A stretch of DNA of 64,000 bases from Komagataeibacter oboediens (GCF_003207815.1 NZ_NKTX01000001.1:310001-374000), one strand, 5' to 3'; counted from the first letter of the stretch, positions 27,544 to 37,614 are shown. Made by a program: numbers and translations. The notes: generated from the sequence alone by a model not told the origin.

Positions 27544-28470
27544 ATGAAGAAAAAAATCTTGCCAAGATTAACGAAGCTGATGAGCCTATCTTCGGCAGCG
27601 CTGCTAGCAGGCTGTTCGTGGGATACGCTTGACCCCAAAGGCGTGATCGGCGCTCAGGAAAAAAGCCTGATCCTGACCTCGACCTACGCGATGCTGCTGG
27701 TAGTCATACCGGTCTGCATCCTGACGCTGCTGTTTGCGTGGCAGTACCGTCAGTCCAACACTGCGGCGGAATATCTGCCGAAATGGTCGCATTCCAACAA
27801 GATCGAAGTGATCATCTGGGCCGTTCCCAGCCTGATCATTCTGTTCCTGGCGGTTCTGACCTATCAGACATGTCATTCGCTTGACCCGTACAAGCCGCTT
27901 GAGGCTGAAGCCAACGTCAAGCCTATTCATGTCGATGTTGTGGCGCTGGACTGGAAGTGGCTCTTTATCTATCCGGATGAAGGGATCGCGACCGTCAACC
28001 AGATGGCCATGCCGGTGAATACGCCGGTTGATTTCCGGATCACCTCTGACTCCGTGATGAACTCCTTCTTCATCCCGCAGCTCGGTACGATGATCTACGC
28101 CATGGCCGGGATGCAGACACAGCTGCACCTGATCGCGAACGAAGCTGGTGATTTCCAGGGTGAATCCTCCAACTTCAGCGGCCGTGGCTTCTCCGACATG
28201 CGTTTCCGTGCGCTGGCAATGCCGGCGGACCAGTACAGCGCATGGGTCGAGAAGGTGAAGGCTTCTTCCGAGCAGCTGGACAGCGCAAGCTATCCGAAGC
28301 TGGCCGCGCCGAGCGAGGCCAACCCGGTTGAATACTTCTCGCATGTCGATGCGGGTCTCTTCGATGACATCGTTGCCAAGTACAACAATGGCATGGTCAT
28401 GGATAAGAGCACCGGCAAGATGCTGCATGTGCAGCAGTCCGCGATGTCCGACATGAACATGAAGGAATAG
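27544..28470 (+). CDS. cyoA: Cytochrome o/a1 ubiquinol oxidase subunit II
   Basis: This 308-residue lipoprotein subunit of the terminal ubiquinol oxidase has a signal ending LLAGCS, with the lipidated Cys at residue 24, and two membrane helices. The periplasmic cupredoxin-like domain contains [13 protein letters not shown] and [18 protein letters not shown]. As in quinol oxidases, the CuA-binding residues of cytochrome c oxidases are absent. I chose ATG at 27544, with GAGG six bases upstream; in-frame ATGs at 27490 and 27520 have poorer sites and would lengthen the signal oddly. It is first in cyoABCD; acetic-acid-bacteria literature also uses cya names for this operon. Confidence 0.96.
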   Translation: MKKKILPRLTKLMSLSSAALLAGCSWDTLDPKGVIGAQEKSLILTSTYAMLLVVIPVCILTLLFAWQYRQSNTAAEYLPKWSHSNKIEVIIWAVPSLIILFLAVLTYQTCHSLDPYKPLEAEANVKPIHVDVVALDWKWLFIYPDEGIATVNQMAMPVNTPVDFRITSDSVMNSFFIPQLGTMIYAMAGMQTQLHLIANEAGDFQGESSNFSGRGFSDMRFRALAMPADQYSAWVEKVKASSEQLDSASYPKLAAPSEANPVEYFSHVDAGLFDDIVAKYNNGMVMDKSTGKMLHVQQSAMSDMNMKE

Positions 28471-28475
28471 GACAG

Positions 28476-30470
28476 ATGTTAGGCAAATTAACTTTGTCGG
28501 CCATTCCTTATGATGTGCCGATCCTTGTTGGGACGTTCATCGGTGCGGCCATTGCTGGCCTGGCCGTTGTCGGTCTCATCACCTATTACGGTAAATGGGG
28601 CTACCTGTGGCGTGAATGGCTGACCTCGGTCGACCATAAGCGCATTGGTGTCATGTATATCGTTGTCGCACTCGTGGCGCTGTTCCGTGGCTTCGCGGAC
28701 GCGATCATGATGCGTTCCCAGCTTGCGCTGGCCTATGCCGGTAACCCTGGCTACCTGCCGCCGCACCATTATGACCAGATCTTCTCCGCACACGGCACGA
28801 TCATGATCTTCTTCATGGCCATGGCGTTCATGCAGGGTCTGATGAACATCGTGGTGCCGCTGCAGATCGGTGCGCGTGACGTGGCCTTCCCGTTCGTGAA
28901 CACACTGAGCTTCTGGATGACGACCATCAGCTTCCTGCTGGTCAACGTCTCGCTGTTCATCGGTGAGTTCTCGCAGTGCGGCTGGCTGGCTTACCCGCCC
29001 CTGTCCGAACAGCAGTTCAGCCCCGGTGTCGGTGTTGACTACTACATCTGGGCGGTTCAGCTGTCGGGTGTCGGCACGCTGCTGACGGGTGTGAACTTCT
29101 TCGCGACCATCGTGAAGATGCGTGCGCCGGGCATGACCTACATGCGTATGCCGGTGTTCACCTGGACCATTTTCTGCACGACCGTGCTGATCATGGTGGC
29201 CTTCCCGATCCTGACCGTGGCCATGGGCCTGCTGGGTCTGGACCGTTATCTGGGCATGCACTTCTTCACCAATGACGGCGGCGGCAACCAGATGCTCTAT
29301 CTGAGCGTGATCTGGGGCTGGGGCCATCCGGAAGTGTACATTCTGGTTCTGCCTGCCTTCGGTGCATTCTCCGAAATCACGCAGACCTTCTCCCGCAAGC
29401 CGCTGTTCGGCTACAAGACCATGGTCTACGCGACCGCTTCCATCATGGTCCTGTCGCTGGTGGTCTGGGTTCACCACTTCTTCACCATGGGTGCCGGCCC
29501 GAACGTCAACGCGTTCTTCGGTATCATGACGATGATCATTGCGGTTCCGACCGGGGTGAAAATCTTCAACTGGCTGTTCACGATGTACAAGGGGCGTATC
29601 GACTTCCACGCGACCATGTACTGGGTGATCGGCTTCATGATCACCTTCTCCATCGGTGGTATGACCGGTGTCATGCTGGCCATCCCGGCGTCTGACTTCG
29701 TTCTCCACAACAGCCTGTTCGTTATCGCTCACTTCCATAACGTGATTATCGGTGGTGTGTATTTCGGTTACGTCGCTGCCATGAACTTCTGGTTCCCGAA
29801 GGCTTTCGGCTTCAAGCTGAACGAAGCCTGGGGCAAGCGCGCGTTCTGGTTCTGGTTCGTTGGTTTCTATGTTGCGTTCATGCCGCTTTATGTCCTCGGT
29901 TTCGAAGGCATGACCCGTCGTATGAACCACTATGACAACCCCGAATGGCACCCCTGGCTGCTGATTGCTGAAGTTGGTGCGGTTCTGATCGCATGCGGTA
30001 TCGTGTGCCAGCTGACCCAGCTGTATGTCTCGATCCGTGATCGTAACCTGGCCGAAAACCGTGACCTGACGGGCGATCCCTGGAACGCACGTACGCTGGA
30101 ATGGTCCACGTCTTCGCCGCCGCCGTTCTACAACTTCGCCATCCTGCCGGAAGTCCATGAACTGGACGCCTTCGCCCACGACAAGGAAGCCGGTATCGAT
30201 ACGCGTCAGGCCGGTGGTAACTATCAGCCGATCCATATGCCGAAGAACACGGCATGCGGTTTCCTGATTGGTGCCTTCAGCTTCGTGATGGGCTTCGGTG
30301 CGGTCTGGTACATCTGGTGGCTGGCAGCTGTTGGTCTGATCGGTGTCATCGCTACGGTGATCGCCCGTTCGTCCGACAACGACGTCGACTACTACGTGCC
30401 GGTGTCCGAGGTGGTCCGCATTGAGCAGGAGCACACCCATAACCTCATGGCAGCACAGGCAGCGGAATAA
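28476..30470 (+). CDS. cyoB: Cytochrome o/a1 ubiquinol oxidase subunit I
   Basis: This 664-residue catalytic subunit has about 15 membrane helices. It carries the haem and CuB ligands in the family blocks [40 protein letters not shown] and [11 protein letters not shown]. It reduces O2 to water with electrons from ubiquinol and pumps protons. The sequence alone does not tell whether haem O or haem A occupies the binuclear site, and both occur in acetic acid bacteria. It starts five bases after cyoA and overlaps cyoC by one base. Confidence 0.98.
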   Translation: MLGKLTLSAIPYDVPILVGTFIGAAIAGLAVVGLITYYGKWGYLWREWLTSVDHKRIGVMYIVVALVALFRGFADAIMMRSQLALAYAGNPGYLPPHHYDQIFSAHGTIMIFFMAMAFMQGLMNIVVPLQIGARDVAFPFVNTLSFWMTTISFLLVNVSLFIGEFSQCGWLAYPPLSEQQFSPGVGVDYYIWAVQLSGVGTLLTGVNFFATIVKMRAPGMTYMRMPVFTWTIFCTTVLIMVAFPILTVAMGLLGLDRYLGMHFFTNDGGGNQMLYLSVIWGWGHPEVYILVLPAFGAFSEITQTFSRKPLFGYKTMVYATASIMVLSLVVWVHHFFTMGAGPNVNAFFGIMTMIIAVPTGVKIFNWLFTMYKGRIDFHATMYWVIGFMITFSIGGMTGVMLAIPASDFVLHNSLFVIAHFHNVIIGGVYFGYVAAMNFWFPKAFGFKLNEAWGKRAFWFWFVGFYVAFMPLYVLGFEGMTRRMNHYDNPEWHPWLLIAEVGAVLIACGIVCQLTQLYVSIRDRNLAENRDLTGDPWNARTLEWSTSSPPPFYNFAILPEVHELDAFAHDKEAGIDTRQAGGNYQPIHMPKNTACGFLIGAFSFVMGFGAVWYIWWLAAVGLIGVIATVIARSSDNDVDYYVPVSEVVRIEQEHTHNLMAAQAAE

Positions 30471-31075
30471 TGGCGCAAAACATGACTGCTGATGCAGCCC
30501 ACGCCCATGATGAACACCACGAATCTCCCGTGGTGTTCGGGTTCTGGCTGTATCTGATGACGGACTGCATCATCTTCGGTACGCTGTTCGCAGTGTTCGC
30601 GGTGTTGCGTGACCAGTTTGCCGGCGGTCCGACCGGCCACGAAGTGTTCGAACTTTCGGGTGTTGGCATTGAAACGGCAATCCTGCTGTTCAGCTCCATC
30701 ACCTACGGTTTCGGCATGATTGCCGCCCACGAGAACAAGGTCAGCACCATGCGGACCTGGCTCGGGGTGACTTTCCTGCTGGGGCTGGGCTTCCTGTTCA
30801 TGGAAATCCGTGAGTTCTCTCACATGATTGCCGAAGGCAATGGCCCGGATCGCAGCGCGTTCCTGTCCGCCTTCTTCACGCTGGTTGGCACGCATGGTCT
30901 GCATGTCACCTGCGGCCTGCTGTGGATGGCGGTCCTGCTGTTCCAGACGGCTGGCAAGACCGAGCTGAACGAACGCATGATCGGTAAGCTGACCTGCCTC
31001 AGCCTGTTCTGGCACTTTCTGGATATCGTCTGGATCTGTGTCTTCACCTTTGTCTATCTGATGAGTGTGATCTGA
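30470..31075 (+). CDS. cyoC: Cytochrome o/a1 ubiquinol oxidase subunit III
   Basis: This 201-residue subunit has five predicted membrane helices and the quinol-oxidase III landmarks FGFWLYLMTDCIIFGTLFAVF and THGLHVTCGLLWM. The His-rich N-terminus HAHDEHHESP is common in this subunit. Subunit III stabilises the complex and lines the oxygen path. The start overlaps the cyoB stop as TAATG, and its own stop overlaps cyoD as TGATG, indicating translational coupling. Confidence 0.96.
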   Translation: MAQNMTADAAHAHDEHHESPVVFGFWLYLMTDCIIFGTLFAVFAVLRDQFAGGPTGHEVFELSGVGIETAILLFSSITYGFGMIAAHENKVSTMRTWLGVTFLLGLGFLFMEIREFSHMIAEGNGPDRSAFLSAFFTLVGTHGLHVTCGLLWMAVLLFQTAGKTELNERMIGKLTCLSLFWHFLDIVWICVFTFVYLMSVI

Positions 31076-31404
31076 TGGCAGACCATATTTCTTCCTCGGG
31101 AGAGAGCCACGGGAGTGTAGGGTCTTACCTTACCGGGTTCGTACTTGCCGTTATCCTGACGGTTGCATCCTTCGGTCTGGTGATGTCGCATGCGATGTCA
31201 CCGGCTGGCACCGGCGGGGCGATTGCCCTGCTGGCAGTGGTGCAGATTGTTGTTCACCTGATCTACTTCCTGCACATGAACGGTTCGTCCGAACAGCGCT
31301 GGAACGTCATGGCTTTTGTCTTCACGGTGCTTTCGGTTCTGGTCCTTGTGGCTGGCACGATGTTCATCATGCATGACACCGCCATCAACATGATGTCGCG
31401 CTAA
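31075..31404 (+). CDS. cyoD: Cytochrome o/a1 ubiquinol oxidase subunit IV
   Basis: This 109-residue subunit has three membrane helices and the conserved HLIYFLHMNGSSEQRWN segment. It assists assembly of the CuB centre in subunit I. It is last in the operon and is followed by an 18-pair bidirectional terminator. No haem O synthase (cyoE) follows, so that gene is elsewhere. Confidence 0.95.
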   Translation: MADHISSSGESHGSVGSYLTGFVLAVILTVASFGLVMSHAMSPAGTGGAIALLAVVQIVVHLIYFLHMNGSSEQRWNVMAFVFTVLSVLVLVAGTMFIMHDTAINMMSR

Positions 31405-31458
31405 GCGGCATCATGTCAGGGTGCGGGGGCAGGCGACTGCCCCCGGGCCGGACGGCAT

Positions 31459-31498
31459 AAAAAAAGACCGGCACGATCACTCGTGCCGGTCTTTTTTT
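31459..31498. terminator. Bidirectional terminator between cyoD and fdxA
   Basis: An 18-pair perfect stem (A7-GACCGGCACGA with its complement ending T7) is closed by TCAC. T runs are present on both strands, so it serves both convergent genes. Confidence 0.95.
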
Positions 31499-31527
31499 AT
31501 GGCGTAACCCGATGGGAAAGGTCTGGA

Positions 31528-31860
31528 TCAGCCTTTCTGGGGTTCGGGGGAAAGCAGCTCTTTCTTGTTGGGCTTGTCTTTCCATTCCTCGGCATCGGCC
31601 GGGGCATCGATCTTGCGCGTGATGTTGGGCCATACGGCGGCGTATTTGGCGTTCAGTTCAGCCCAGGGGGTGGCGCGGTCGTCGCTATCGGGGAAGATGG
31701 CCTCAGCCGGGCATTCCGGTTCGCACACGCCACAGTCGATGCATTCGTCCGGGTTGATTACCAGAAAGTTCTCACCGGCATAGAAGCAGTCAACCGGGCA
31801 GACTTCGACACAATCCGTGAATTTGCAGCGAATGCAGTTTTCGGTGACCACATAGGTCAT
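31528..31860 (-). CDS. fdxA: Seven-iron ferredoxin ([3Fe-4S][4Fe-4S])
   Basis: This 110-residue ferredoxin has cysteines at 9, 12, 17, 21, 40, 43, 46 and 50. The spacing matches seven-iron ferredoxins: C9, C17 and C50 for the three-iron cluster, C21, C40, C43 and C46 for the four-iron cluster, with C12 free. It carries electrons at low potential in the cytoplasm. It is the last gene of a probable unit helicase - S4 protein - fdxA, an order also found in other alphaproteobacteria as I recall. Confidence 0.96.
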   Translation of the reverse strand: MTYVVTENCIRCKFTDCVEVCPVDCFYAGENFLVINPDECIDCGVCEPECPAEAIFPDSDDRATPWAELNAKYAAVWPNITRKIDAPADAEEWKDKPNKKELLSPEPQKG

Positions 31861-32049
31861 CGCCTATCTCCGATCATTATTTGTTCGGCCTGCGGCAATA
31901 GGCCCGGCCATTGAAAGGGATGAGGCGCCACGCAGGGCATGACCTCATCGGGAATGGCGGAAGATATGAGAGTGTTTTCCGGCCGTGGCAAGCCCAAGAC
32001 GGCGGGTAATGCATAATCATGGCCTGTATTGGCCTGTTCGACACAATAT

Positions 32050-32343
32050 TCAGACAGTTTCCGGAACAATTTCATACAGAAGTTGTGCAAGTGGGGCGGA
32101 TTGCCGCCGTTCGGCACAGCCCACGACACGTATGACCATGACGGTTTTACGGTCCGGGGCCGGCAGGGTCAGGATATCGCCCACATGCACCTGTGCGTGT
32201 GCCTTGGTCACGCGCTGCCGGTTTATGCGCACCTGCCCGCCGGTGGCGATCTTTGCGCATATGCTGCGGCTGCGGCCAAAACGGGCATGAAGCAGCCACA
32301 GGTCCAGTCGCTGGTTCACGATGGGGTCAGGCGTGTGTGTCAT
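32050..32343 (-). CDS. S4-domain RNA-binding protein (Hsp15-like)
   Basis: This protein of about 97 residues consists of one S4 domain: QRLDLWLLHARFGRSRSICAKI, then GGQVRINRQRV and VHVGDILTL, as in Hsp15 and related heat-shock RNA-binding proteins. E. coli Hsp15 binds stalled 50S subunits carrying nascent chains. I chose ATG at 32343; a TTG at 32352 would overlap the helicase stop and add three residues. The five-base gap from the helicase gene suggests coupling. Confidence 0.88.
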   Translation of the reverse strand: MTHTPDPIVNQRLDLWLLHARFGRSRSICAKIATGGQVRINRQRVTKAHAQVHVGDILTLPAPDRKTVMVIRVVGCAERRQSAPLAQLLYEIVPETV

Positions 32344-32348
32344 GGTGT

Positions 32349-34961
32349 TCAACGACGGTTGAGCAGGGTTGCAAGGGCGGCAAAAGGACTGTCGGCCCGC
32401 CGGGGACGCAGCGTCGCTGCCGGTCGCCTGCCGGCCTTCGGGGGGGTAGCATGTGCGGCTTTTGCCTTTCCGCCCTTTTCGCCTTCGGGCAGGAAGCGGA
32501 TCATGAGGGGGGCAGGCGGTCCGTAGTGGTTGGCCGCCATGGGGCGTGGATGGTGCACGCGCATATTCAGTCCCTTCATTACCGCAGGCAGCATTTCCCG
32601 ACGGATGCCCAGTCGGGATGCCAGGTGAAGGGGCAGCGGCACGGGCGCGCGGCGCGTCATGCGGGCCAGTTCAAGGATGAATTTCTCCGCGATATCCAGC
32701 CTGATCCGCACCGGCCCGGCATCCAGCCAGCCCATCCGGTCCATGAAGATGGGCGGCAGCGCATCGGGCAGTAATGTAATGCGGCCCATGGCGGGCAGGG
32801 ATGGACAGGGGATGTTCAGGCTGATCGCCACCAGCCACGCCCGCAGTCGCATGGGGCGTTCCTTCAGGATCGCGGGCATGAAGATGCTGTAGTGCCCGAC
32901 CCGCACGCCCAGCCGCCGTAGCCGCTGGATCATGTCATGTCCCGGCCGCTCGCCACGATGCAGCGGGGCGATTCCGGCCCCTTCCATCAGCCGGTGGATG
33001 AGACCGCGCAGCTCGGGCGTGCTGGCGACTGCGGCCTGCACGGCAAACAGGGGTGCAAGGTGTTCGCGCACGACCTGTTCCAGCCATGCCTGCAGGCGGT
33101 TGCGGATGCGCTCGCGCTGGGCATTATCCAGCAGCGGGTTATCCAGAACCTGTGGGCGGGGGGACAGTATGTCACTGCCCGGCAGCATCCGCGCAATGGG
33201 CATGTCCTGCCAGAGGATATGAGACCCATCGGAGGAAAACGCGAACTGCTGGTCATCATCGCGCACCAGAAGCGCGACGCGGCGGGGGATTTCGCTGCGG
33301 ACCGCACGCCGTGCCGCGCGCATCAGCAGGCGTCCGTCTTCCGCATCGGTATGTTCGCCCGCGATCAGGTCCAGCCCGGCAATGCGACCGACCTCATGCC
33401 CTTCCACCACGACATTGCCCTGCGCCGTTACGGCGGATAGCAGGTTGTCATGCCCACCTTCATCCAGCCTGCGGATAAGGGTGGTGGCGCGACGATCAAC
33501 AAAGCGGGCGGTCAGCTGTTCATGCAGTACGTCAGATAGCCGGTCCTCGGCTTCCCGCGTGCGGGCCTGCCAGTGTTCGGGATTGGCGATCCAGCCGGGC
33601 CGGGCTGCGATGTAGCTGCACACGCGGATTCCCGCCAGACGCTGCATAAGCGAATCTATGGTGCCCGCCGTCTGGAAAAAATGGGTGATCTGGCTATCCA
33701 TCCATGCCGACGGAATGCGCCCGTCTCGGATCAGGTGCGTAAAGATCCGGCCACACAGACGGATATGACTGTCATCGCCCAGCTTGCGGAAATCAGGGAT
33801 CTGACAGCTTTCCCACAGCATGCGCGTGGCGGCGCGCGAATGCACCAGCGGGCGGATGTCGGAACTGGCTGCAAGCGCGGACAGGGCCAGCATGTCACTC
33901 GCCTCATGCCCCGCGACCAGTTCGGGACGGGGGGAAGGACGGTTGAGGCTGGATAGCAACAGGTCAGGCGAGGAGAAATCCAGATCGCTGTTGCGCCATG
34001 CCAGACGGGTCAGCGGGTCGAAACGGTGTTCCTCCACCGCTTCAGCCACTTCCTCGGACAGCGGCGGACAGGTGCCGGTGGTGCCGAACGTGCCGTCCCG
34101 CAATCCCCGCCCCGCCCGTCCCGCCACCTGCGCGATTTCCCCTGCCGTCAGCGGGCGGATGCGCGTGCCGTCGAATTTGGACAGGCTGGCAAAGGTCACA
34201 TGGTTTACGTCCATGTTCAGCCCCATGCCGATCGCATCGGTCGCGACCAGGTAATCGACTTCCTTTTCCTGGTACAGCGCCACCTGCGCGTTGCGGGTGC
34301 GTGGCGAAAGCTGGCCCATGACAATGGCGCAGCCCCCGCGCCTGCGGCGCAGCAGTTCGGCAATGGCGTAAACTTCGCCGGCGGAAAAGGCGACAATGGC
34401 CGAACGCGGCGGCAGGCGCGTCAGCTTGCATGCCCCCGCATGCGTCAGTTGCGACAGGCGGGGACGATGTTCGATCTCGATCCCCGGTACCAGACGGCGG
34501 ATCAGGTGGCGGATGGTGTCCGCGCCCAGAAACATGGTTTCCGACAGGCCACGGGCATGCAGCAGGCGGTCGGTAAAGATATGGCCACGATCAGGGTCGG
34601 CGCAGAGCTGTATTTCATCCACCGCCACGAATTCCACGCGGCGGTCCAGCGGCATGGCCTCTACCGTGCAGGAAAACCAGCGTGCCTTTGGCGGGATGAT
34701 CTTTTCCTCGCCCGTGATCAGGGCGACGGCATGCTCGCCCTTTTTCGCAACCATCCGGTCATAGTTTTCCCGCGCCAGCAGCCGCAGGGGGAAACCGATG
34801 ATGCCGCTGGAATGTGAAAGCAGCCTTTCTATGGCCAGATGGGTCTTGCCGGTATTGGTCGGGCCGAGCACGGCCCGCACCAGCATATCGGAATGGGGGC
34901 CGGAACCGTGTCCGGCCGCTGCGCGATAGGGGCCACCAGTGCCCTTGGGTACACCCGTCAT
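32349..34961 (-). CDS. SUV3-like superfamily II RNA/DNA helicase
   Basis: This protein of about 870 residues has Walker A GPTNTGKTH (33-41), the box II VDEIQLC (in place of DEAD), YLVATDAIGMGLNMDV, and motif VI QVAGRAGRG. This set is the bacterial homologue of the mitochondrial degradosome helicase SUV3, found in alphaproteobacteria. The C-terminal 400 residues are poorly conserved, ending in a lysine/alanine-rich tail. I chose ATG at 34961 because the frame upstream has no homology and runs into the leader of the divergent aminopeptidase gene; a start at the internal MLVRAVLGPTNTG is also possible. Substrate (RNA versus DNA) is unknown. Confidence 0.88.
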   Translation of the reverse strand: MTGVPKGTGGPYRAAAGHGSGPHSDMLVRAVLGPTNTGKTHLAIERLLSHSSGIIGFPLRLLARENYDRMVAKKGEHAVALITGEEKIIPPKARWFSCTVEAMPLDRRVEFVAVDEIQLCADPDRGHIFTDRLLHARGLSETMFLGADTIRHLIRRLVPGIEIEHRPRLSQLTHAGACKLTRLPPRSAIVAFSAGEVYAIAELLRRRRGGCAIVMGQLSPRTRNAQVALYQEKEVDYLVATDAIGMGLNMDVNHVTFASLSKFDGTRIRPLTAGEIAQVAGRAGRGLRDGTFGTTGTCPPLSEEVAEAVEEHRFDPLTRLAWRNSDLDFSSPDLLLSSLNRPSPRPELVAGHEASDMLALSALAASSDIRPLVHSRAATRMLWESCQIPDFRKLGDDSHIRLCGRIFTHLIRDGRIPSAWMDSQITHFFQTAGTIDSLMQRLAGIRVCSYIAARPGWIANPEHWQARTREAEDRLSDVLHEQLTARFVDRRATTLIRRLDEGGHDNLLSAVTAQGNVVVEGHEVGRIAGLDLIAGEHTDAEDGRLLMRAARRAVRSEIPRRVALLVRDDDQQFAFSSDGSHILWQDMPIARMLPGSDILSPRPQVLDNPLLDNAQRERIRNRLQAWLEQVVREHLAPLFAVQAAVASTPELRGLIHRLMEGAGIAPLHRGERPGHDMIQRLRRLGVRVGHYSIFMPAILKERPMRLRAWLVAISLNIPCPSLPAMGRITLLPDALPPIFMDRMGWLDAGPVRIRLDIAEKFILELARMTRRAPVPLPLHLASRLGIRREMLPAVMKGLNMRVHHPRPMAANHYGPPAPLMIRFLPEGEKGGKAKAAHATPPKAGRRPAATLRPRRADSPFAALATLLNRR

Positions 34962-35091
34962 GGACGTATGCTCTGGCCAAGTGGCGGCAAATGCAAGCAA
35001 AACCACATGCTGATCGCGCTGGGGTGTTGCGTTGCCCGGATGGGGGACGCACCCTGCCGGGAACAGGAACATATTCAGGAAGGGACGTGCG

Positions 35092-36531
35092 ATGAACGTG
35101 TTGGACACGCAGGACTGCCTGGTCGCGGCAGATGATGTGCAGGATGGGGACGTGGGTACGGTGCATGTCGTCCGTCCCTCCATGCTGGAGGGGCTTGATG
35201 CGATGGTGGGCGACGCCGCAGCCCGTTTCGCCCGTCAGGCCGGTTTTGCCGCCCGTTATGGCCAGGTGCTGCTGCTGCCCGGTGCGGATGGCGCCATTAC
35301 GTCGGCCCTGCTGGGCATTGCGGAAGAAGCAGATGGTGCAGATCCGTTCGTATTCGGGGCATTGCCCGACTCGCTTCCTGCCGGGCCATGGCGGGTACGC
35401 GCGCCGGTGGATGTGCAGGCCGGAGAGGTCGCGCTGGGTTTCTGCCTCGGGGCCTATCGCATGCCCGCCTTTGGCCGTGACAGCGCGCCCGCCGCACCGT
35501 GTGCGCGACTGGTGGTGGACGCTGCGGGACAGGCGGCCGCCAGCATGGCGCGGTGCATGAATCTTGCGCGCTCGCTGATCAATACGCCGCCCAACCTTAT
35601 GGGGCCGGATGACCTGGCCCGCGCGGCGGAGGAGGCGCTGGCCCCGCTGGGGGCAGATGTCTCGGTCATCCGTGGTGCGCGGCTGACGCAGGAATTTCCC
35701 ACCGTGATGCATGTCGGTGAGGGATCGGACCGTGCCCCCTGCGTGGTGGAGGCCCGCTGGCACGGCAGCACGGCGACCGATACAGCCCCGCTGGTATCGC
35801 TGGTGGGCAAGGGAGTGTGTTTCGATACCGGCGGGTATGACCTCAAGCCACCATCATCCATGCTGCGCATGAAAAAGGACATGGGGGGCGCCGCCATCAT
35901 GCTGGCCCTTGCGCGGCTGATCATGCTGCGTGATTTGCCGGTGCGTCTGGAACTGCGGCTGGGCTGTGTGGAAAACAGCGTGTCGGGACATGCCATGCGG
36001 CCGTCCGACGTGGTGAAGACGCGCGCGGGGCTGACGGTGGAAATCGGTAATACCGACGCCGAAGGCCGGCTGGTCCTGTGTGACCTGCTGCATGCGGCGT
36101 GCGAACGCCAGCCTGACCTTCTGGTGGATGCCGCAACCCTGACCGGGGCCGCCCGCGTGGCGCTGGGGCCGGATGTGCCCGCGCTGTTCAGCAACCATGA
36201 CGGAACGGCGGCGACGTTTGTGGCATCCGGCATGGCCTGTGGCGATCCGCTTTGGCGCCTGCCGTTGTGGCCGGGCTATCGCAAATGGCTGGGGAGTCCG
36301 GTTGCGGATATGAACAATATTTCATCCAAACCCATGGCTGGCGCGATCACGGCGGCGCTTTTTCTAGAGAAATTTGTCAAAACTGATGTGCGCTGGGTTC
36401 ATATCGATACCTACGGATGGAATGATTCTTCGCGTCCTGGCCGACCAGAGGGTGGAGAAAGTCTTGGTTTAAGAGCGACTTACGAAGCGATGTTAAAAAT
36501 ATTTAATATCGAGGACAGAATGCATCACTAA
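35092..36531 (+). CDS. Leucyl aminopeptidase family protein (M17)
   Basis: This 479-residue cytosolic zinc aminopeptidase releases N-terminal residues from peptides. The M17 signature NTDAEGRL is at residues 320-327. The metal-binding VGKGVCFDTGGYDLKP and KDMGGAA segments, with the catalytic Lys in the latter region, are intact. The N-terminal domain is divergent, as in the PepB-like branch. The last 55-60 codons use A/T-ending codons (CTA, AAA, TTA, ATA) far more than the rest of the gene, while the protein motif DTYGWNDSSRPGRPEGGE remains conserved. AGGAAGG precedes the ATG at 35092. Confidence 0.93.
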   Translation: MNVLDTQDCLVAADDVQDGDVGTVHVVRPSMLEGLDAMVGDAAARFARQAGFAARYGQVLLLPGADGAITSALLGIAEEADGADPFVFGALPDSLPAGPWRVRAPVDVQAGEVALGFCLGAYRMPAFGRDSAPAAPCARLVVDAAGQAAASMARCMNLARSLINTPPNLMGPDDLARAAEEALAPLGADVSVIRGARLTQEFPTVMHVGEGSDRAPCVVEARWHGSTATDTAPLVSLVGKGVCFDTGGYDLKPPSSMLRMKKDMGGAAIMLALARLIMLRDLPVRLELRLGCVENSVSGHAMRPSDVVKTRAGLTVEIGNTDAEGRLVLCDLLHAACERQPDLLVDAATLTGAARVALGPDVPALFSNHDGTAATFVASGMACGDPLWRLPLWPGYRKWLGSPVADMNNISSKPMAGAITAALFLEKFVKTDVRWVHIDTYGWNDSSRPGRPEGGESLGLRATYEAMLKIFNIEDRMHH

Positions 36532-36691
36532 AGAAACAATGCCGGATGCGAACTAAAATGCATGGTGCGACTTATATATGCCGTAAATGCCAATTATATA
36601 GGCAGAACCAAATCACACCACGCCAGCCTACCCGAGTCCGCATTCAGGCGCACGGGTCTGCAGGCTGACCTTTGACAGAGGATTTTCACCG

Positions 36692-37108
36692 ATGGCCAAG
36701 TCATCACAGGCTAACACGGATCAGATGATCAATTCCCTGCGCGACACCATTGTCGCGATGGTCCGCCGCGACGGGCCCGACCTGTCCGCGCGGCAGCTGG
36801 CCGTTTTCCTGACCTGCTACCTCCGCGACGATTCGCACACCGTGCGTGGCCTCGCCGCCGACCTGAACGTGTCCAAGCCCGCGATCACCCGCGCGCTGGA
36901 CCGGCTGAAGGCGCTTGACCTTGCCCGTCGCACGCCCGACCCGATGGATCGCCGTTCCGTGCTGATCAAGCGCACGCTCAAGGGGAACGCCTACCTGCGC
37001 GACCTGTGCGCCATCGTGACCGAGACCGCGGCACAGGAAAAGGCGGCAGCCCCCGCCCGCAAGCCCGCACGTGGCCGACGGACAGAGGAACTCCGCCGCG
37101 CAGGCTGA
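36692..37108 (+). CDS. MarR-family transcriptional regulator
   Basis: This 138-residue protein has a winged helix-turn-helix: SARQLAVFLTCYL, VRGLAADLNVSKPAITRALDRLKALDLARR and the wing DPMDRRSVLIKRTLKG. The C-terminus is alanine/arginine-rich and may bind DNA non-specifically. MarR proteins usually respond to small ligands and repress neighbouring genes; the adjacent exported-protein gene 50 bases downstream is the obvious candidate target. AGAGGA precedes the ATG. Confidence 0.92.
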   Translation: MAKSSQANTDQMINSLRDTIVAMVRRDGPDLSARQLAVFLTCYLRDDSHTVRGLAADLNVSKPAITRALDRLKALDLARRTPDPMDRRSVLIKRTLKGNAYLRDLCAIVTETAAQEKAAAPARKPARGRRTEELRRAG

Positions 37109-37158
37109 GTTACATGAGGGTTCACTTCATGCCGATACGGACAGAAGGTTTCAGTTCC

Positions 37159-37614
37159 ATGCGTATCTCACGACGTCTGGTTGCCCTTGCCATGATCATG
37201 GCACCGATTGCGGGCGGACCGGTGCTTGCCCATGCCGCGGAATCCTCGCTGGGCACGCCTTCCGGACAGGTTACGATGAAGTTCAAGTCGCTTGATGTGG
37301 GTGTGGGCCACACATGGGGCACCGGCAGGCTGGTGTTCCGGAACCACACGTACCGCTTCAAGATCGAAGGTGGATCGCTGGCGGCCGTTGGCTTTGCCAA
37401 GATCAGTGGCCGTGGTGAGGTTTATAACCTCACGAAGGTCAAGGATTTCGAAGGCAGCTATGCGGCCGTCAATGGCGATGTCACGGCGGGAACAGGCGTG
37501 GGCGCGGTGCTGCTCAACAATCCCGCTGGCGTCCGTATCCGCCTTGATACGTCCAGCTCCGGCGGCCGTCTGGCGGCTGCGGCGCAGGGCATGAAGATTA
37601 CCCTGACCAAATAA
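37159..37614 (+). CDS. Small exported protein of unknown function
   Basis: This 151-residue protein has a clear Sec signal (MRISRRLVALAMIMAPIAGGPVLAHA, cleavage after AHA or nearby). The mature part of about 125 residues is rich in Gly and short beta-strand patterns, such as GHTWGTGRLVFRNHTYRFKIEGG and GDVTAGTGVGAVLLNN. It has no cysteines and no metal-binding pattern. I do not recognise the family; it reads like a small periplasmic or outer-membrane-associated beta protein. The start at 37159 is chosen for the signal peptide. It probably shares a transcript with the MarR gene. Confidence 0.75.
   Translation: MRISRRLVALAMIMAPIAGGPVLAHAAESSLGTPSGQVTMKFKSLDVGVGHTWGTGRLVFRNHTYRFKIEGGSLAAVGFAKISGRGEVYNLTKVKDFEGSYAAVNGDVTAGTGVGAVLLNNPAGVRIRLDTSSSGGRLAAAAQGMKITLTK

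Noticed and set aside
28488-30440. 650-codon open frame antisense to cyoB
   Set aside because: It mirrors cyoB almost exactly, is rich in His, Arg, Gln and Asp as expected of an antisense frame of membrane-protein codons in GC-rich DNA, and has no recognisable domain.
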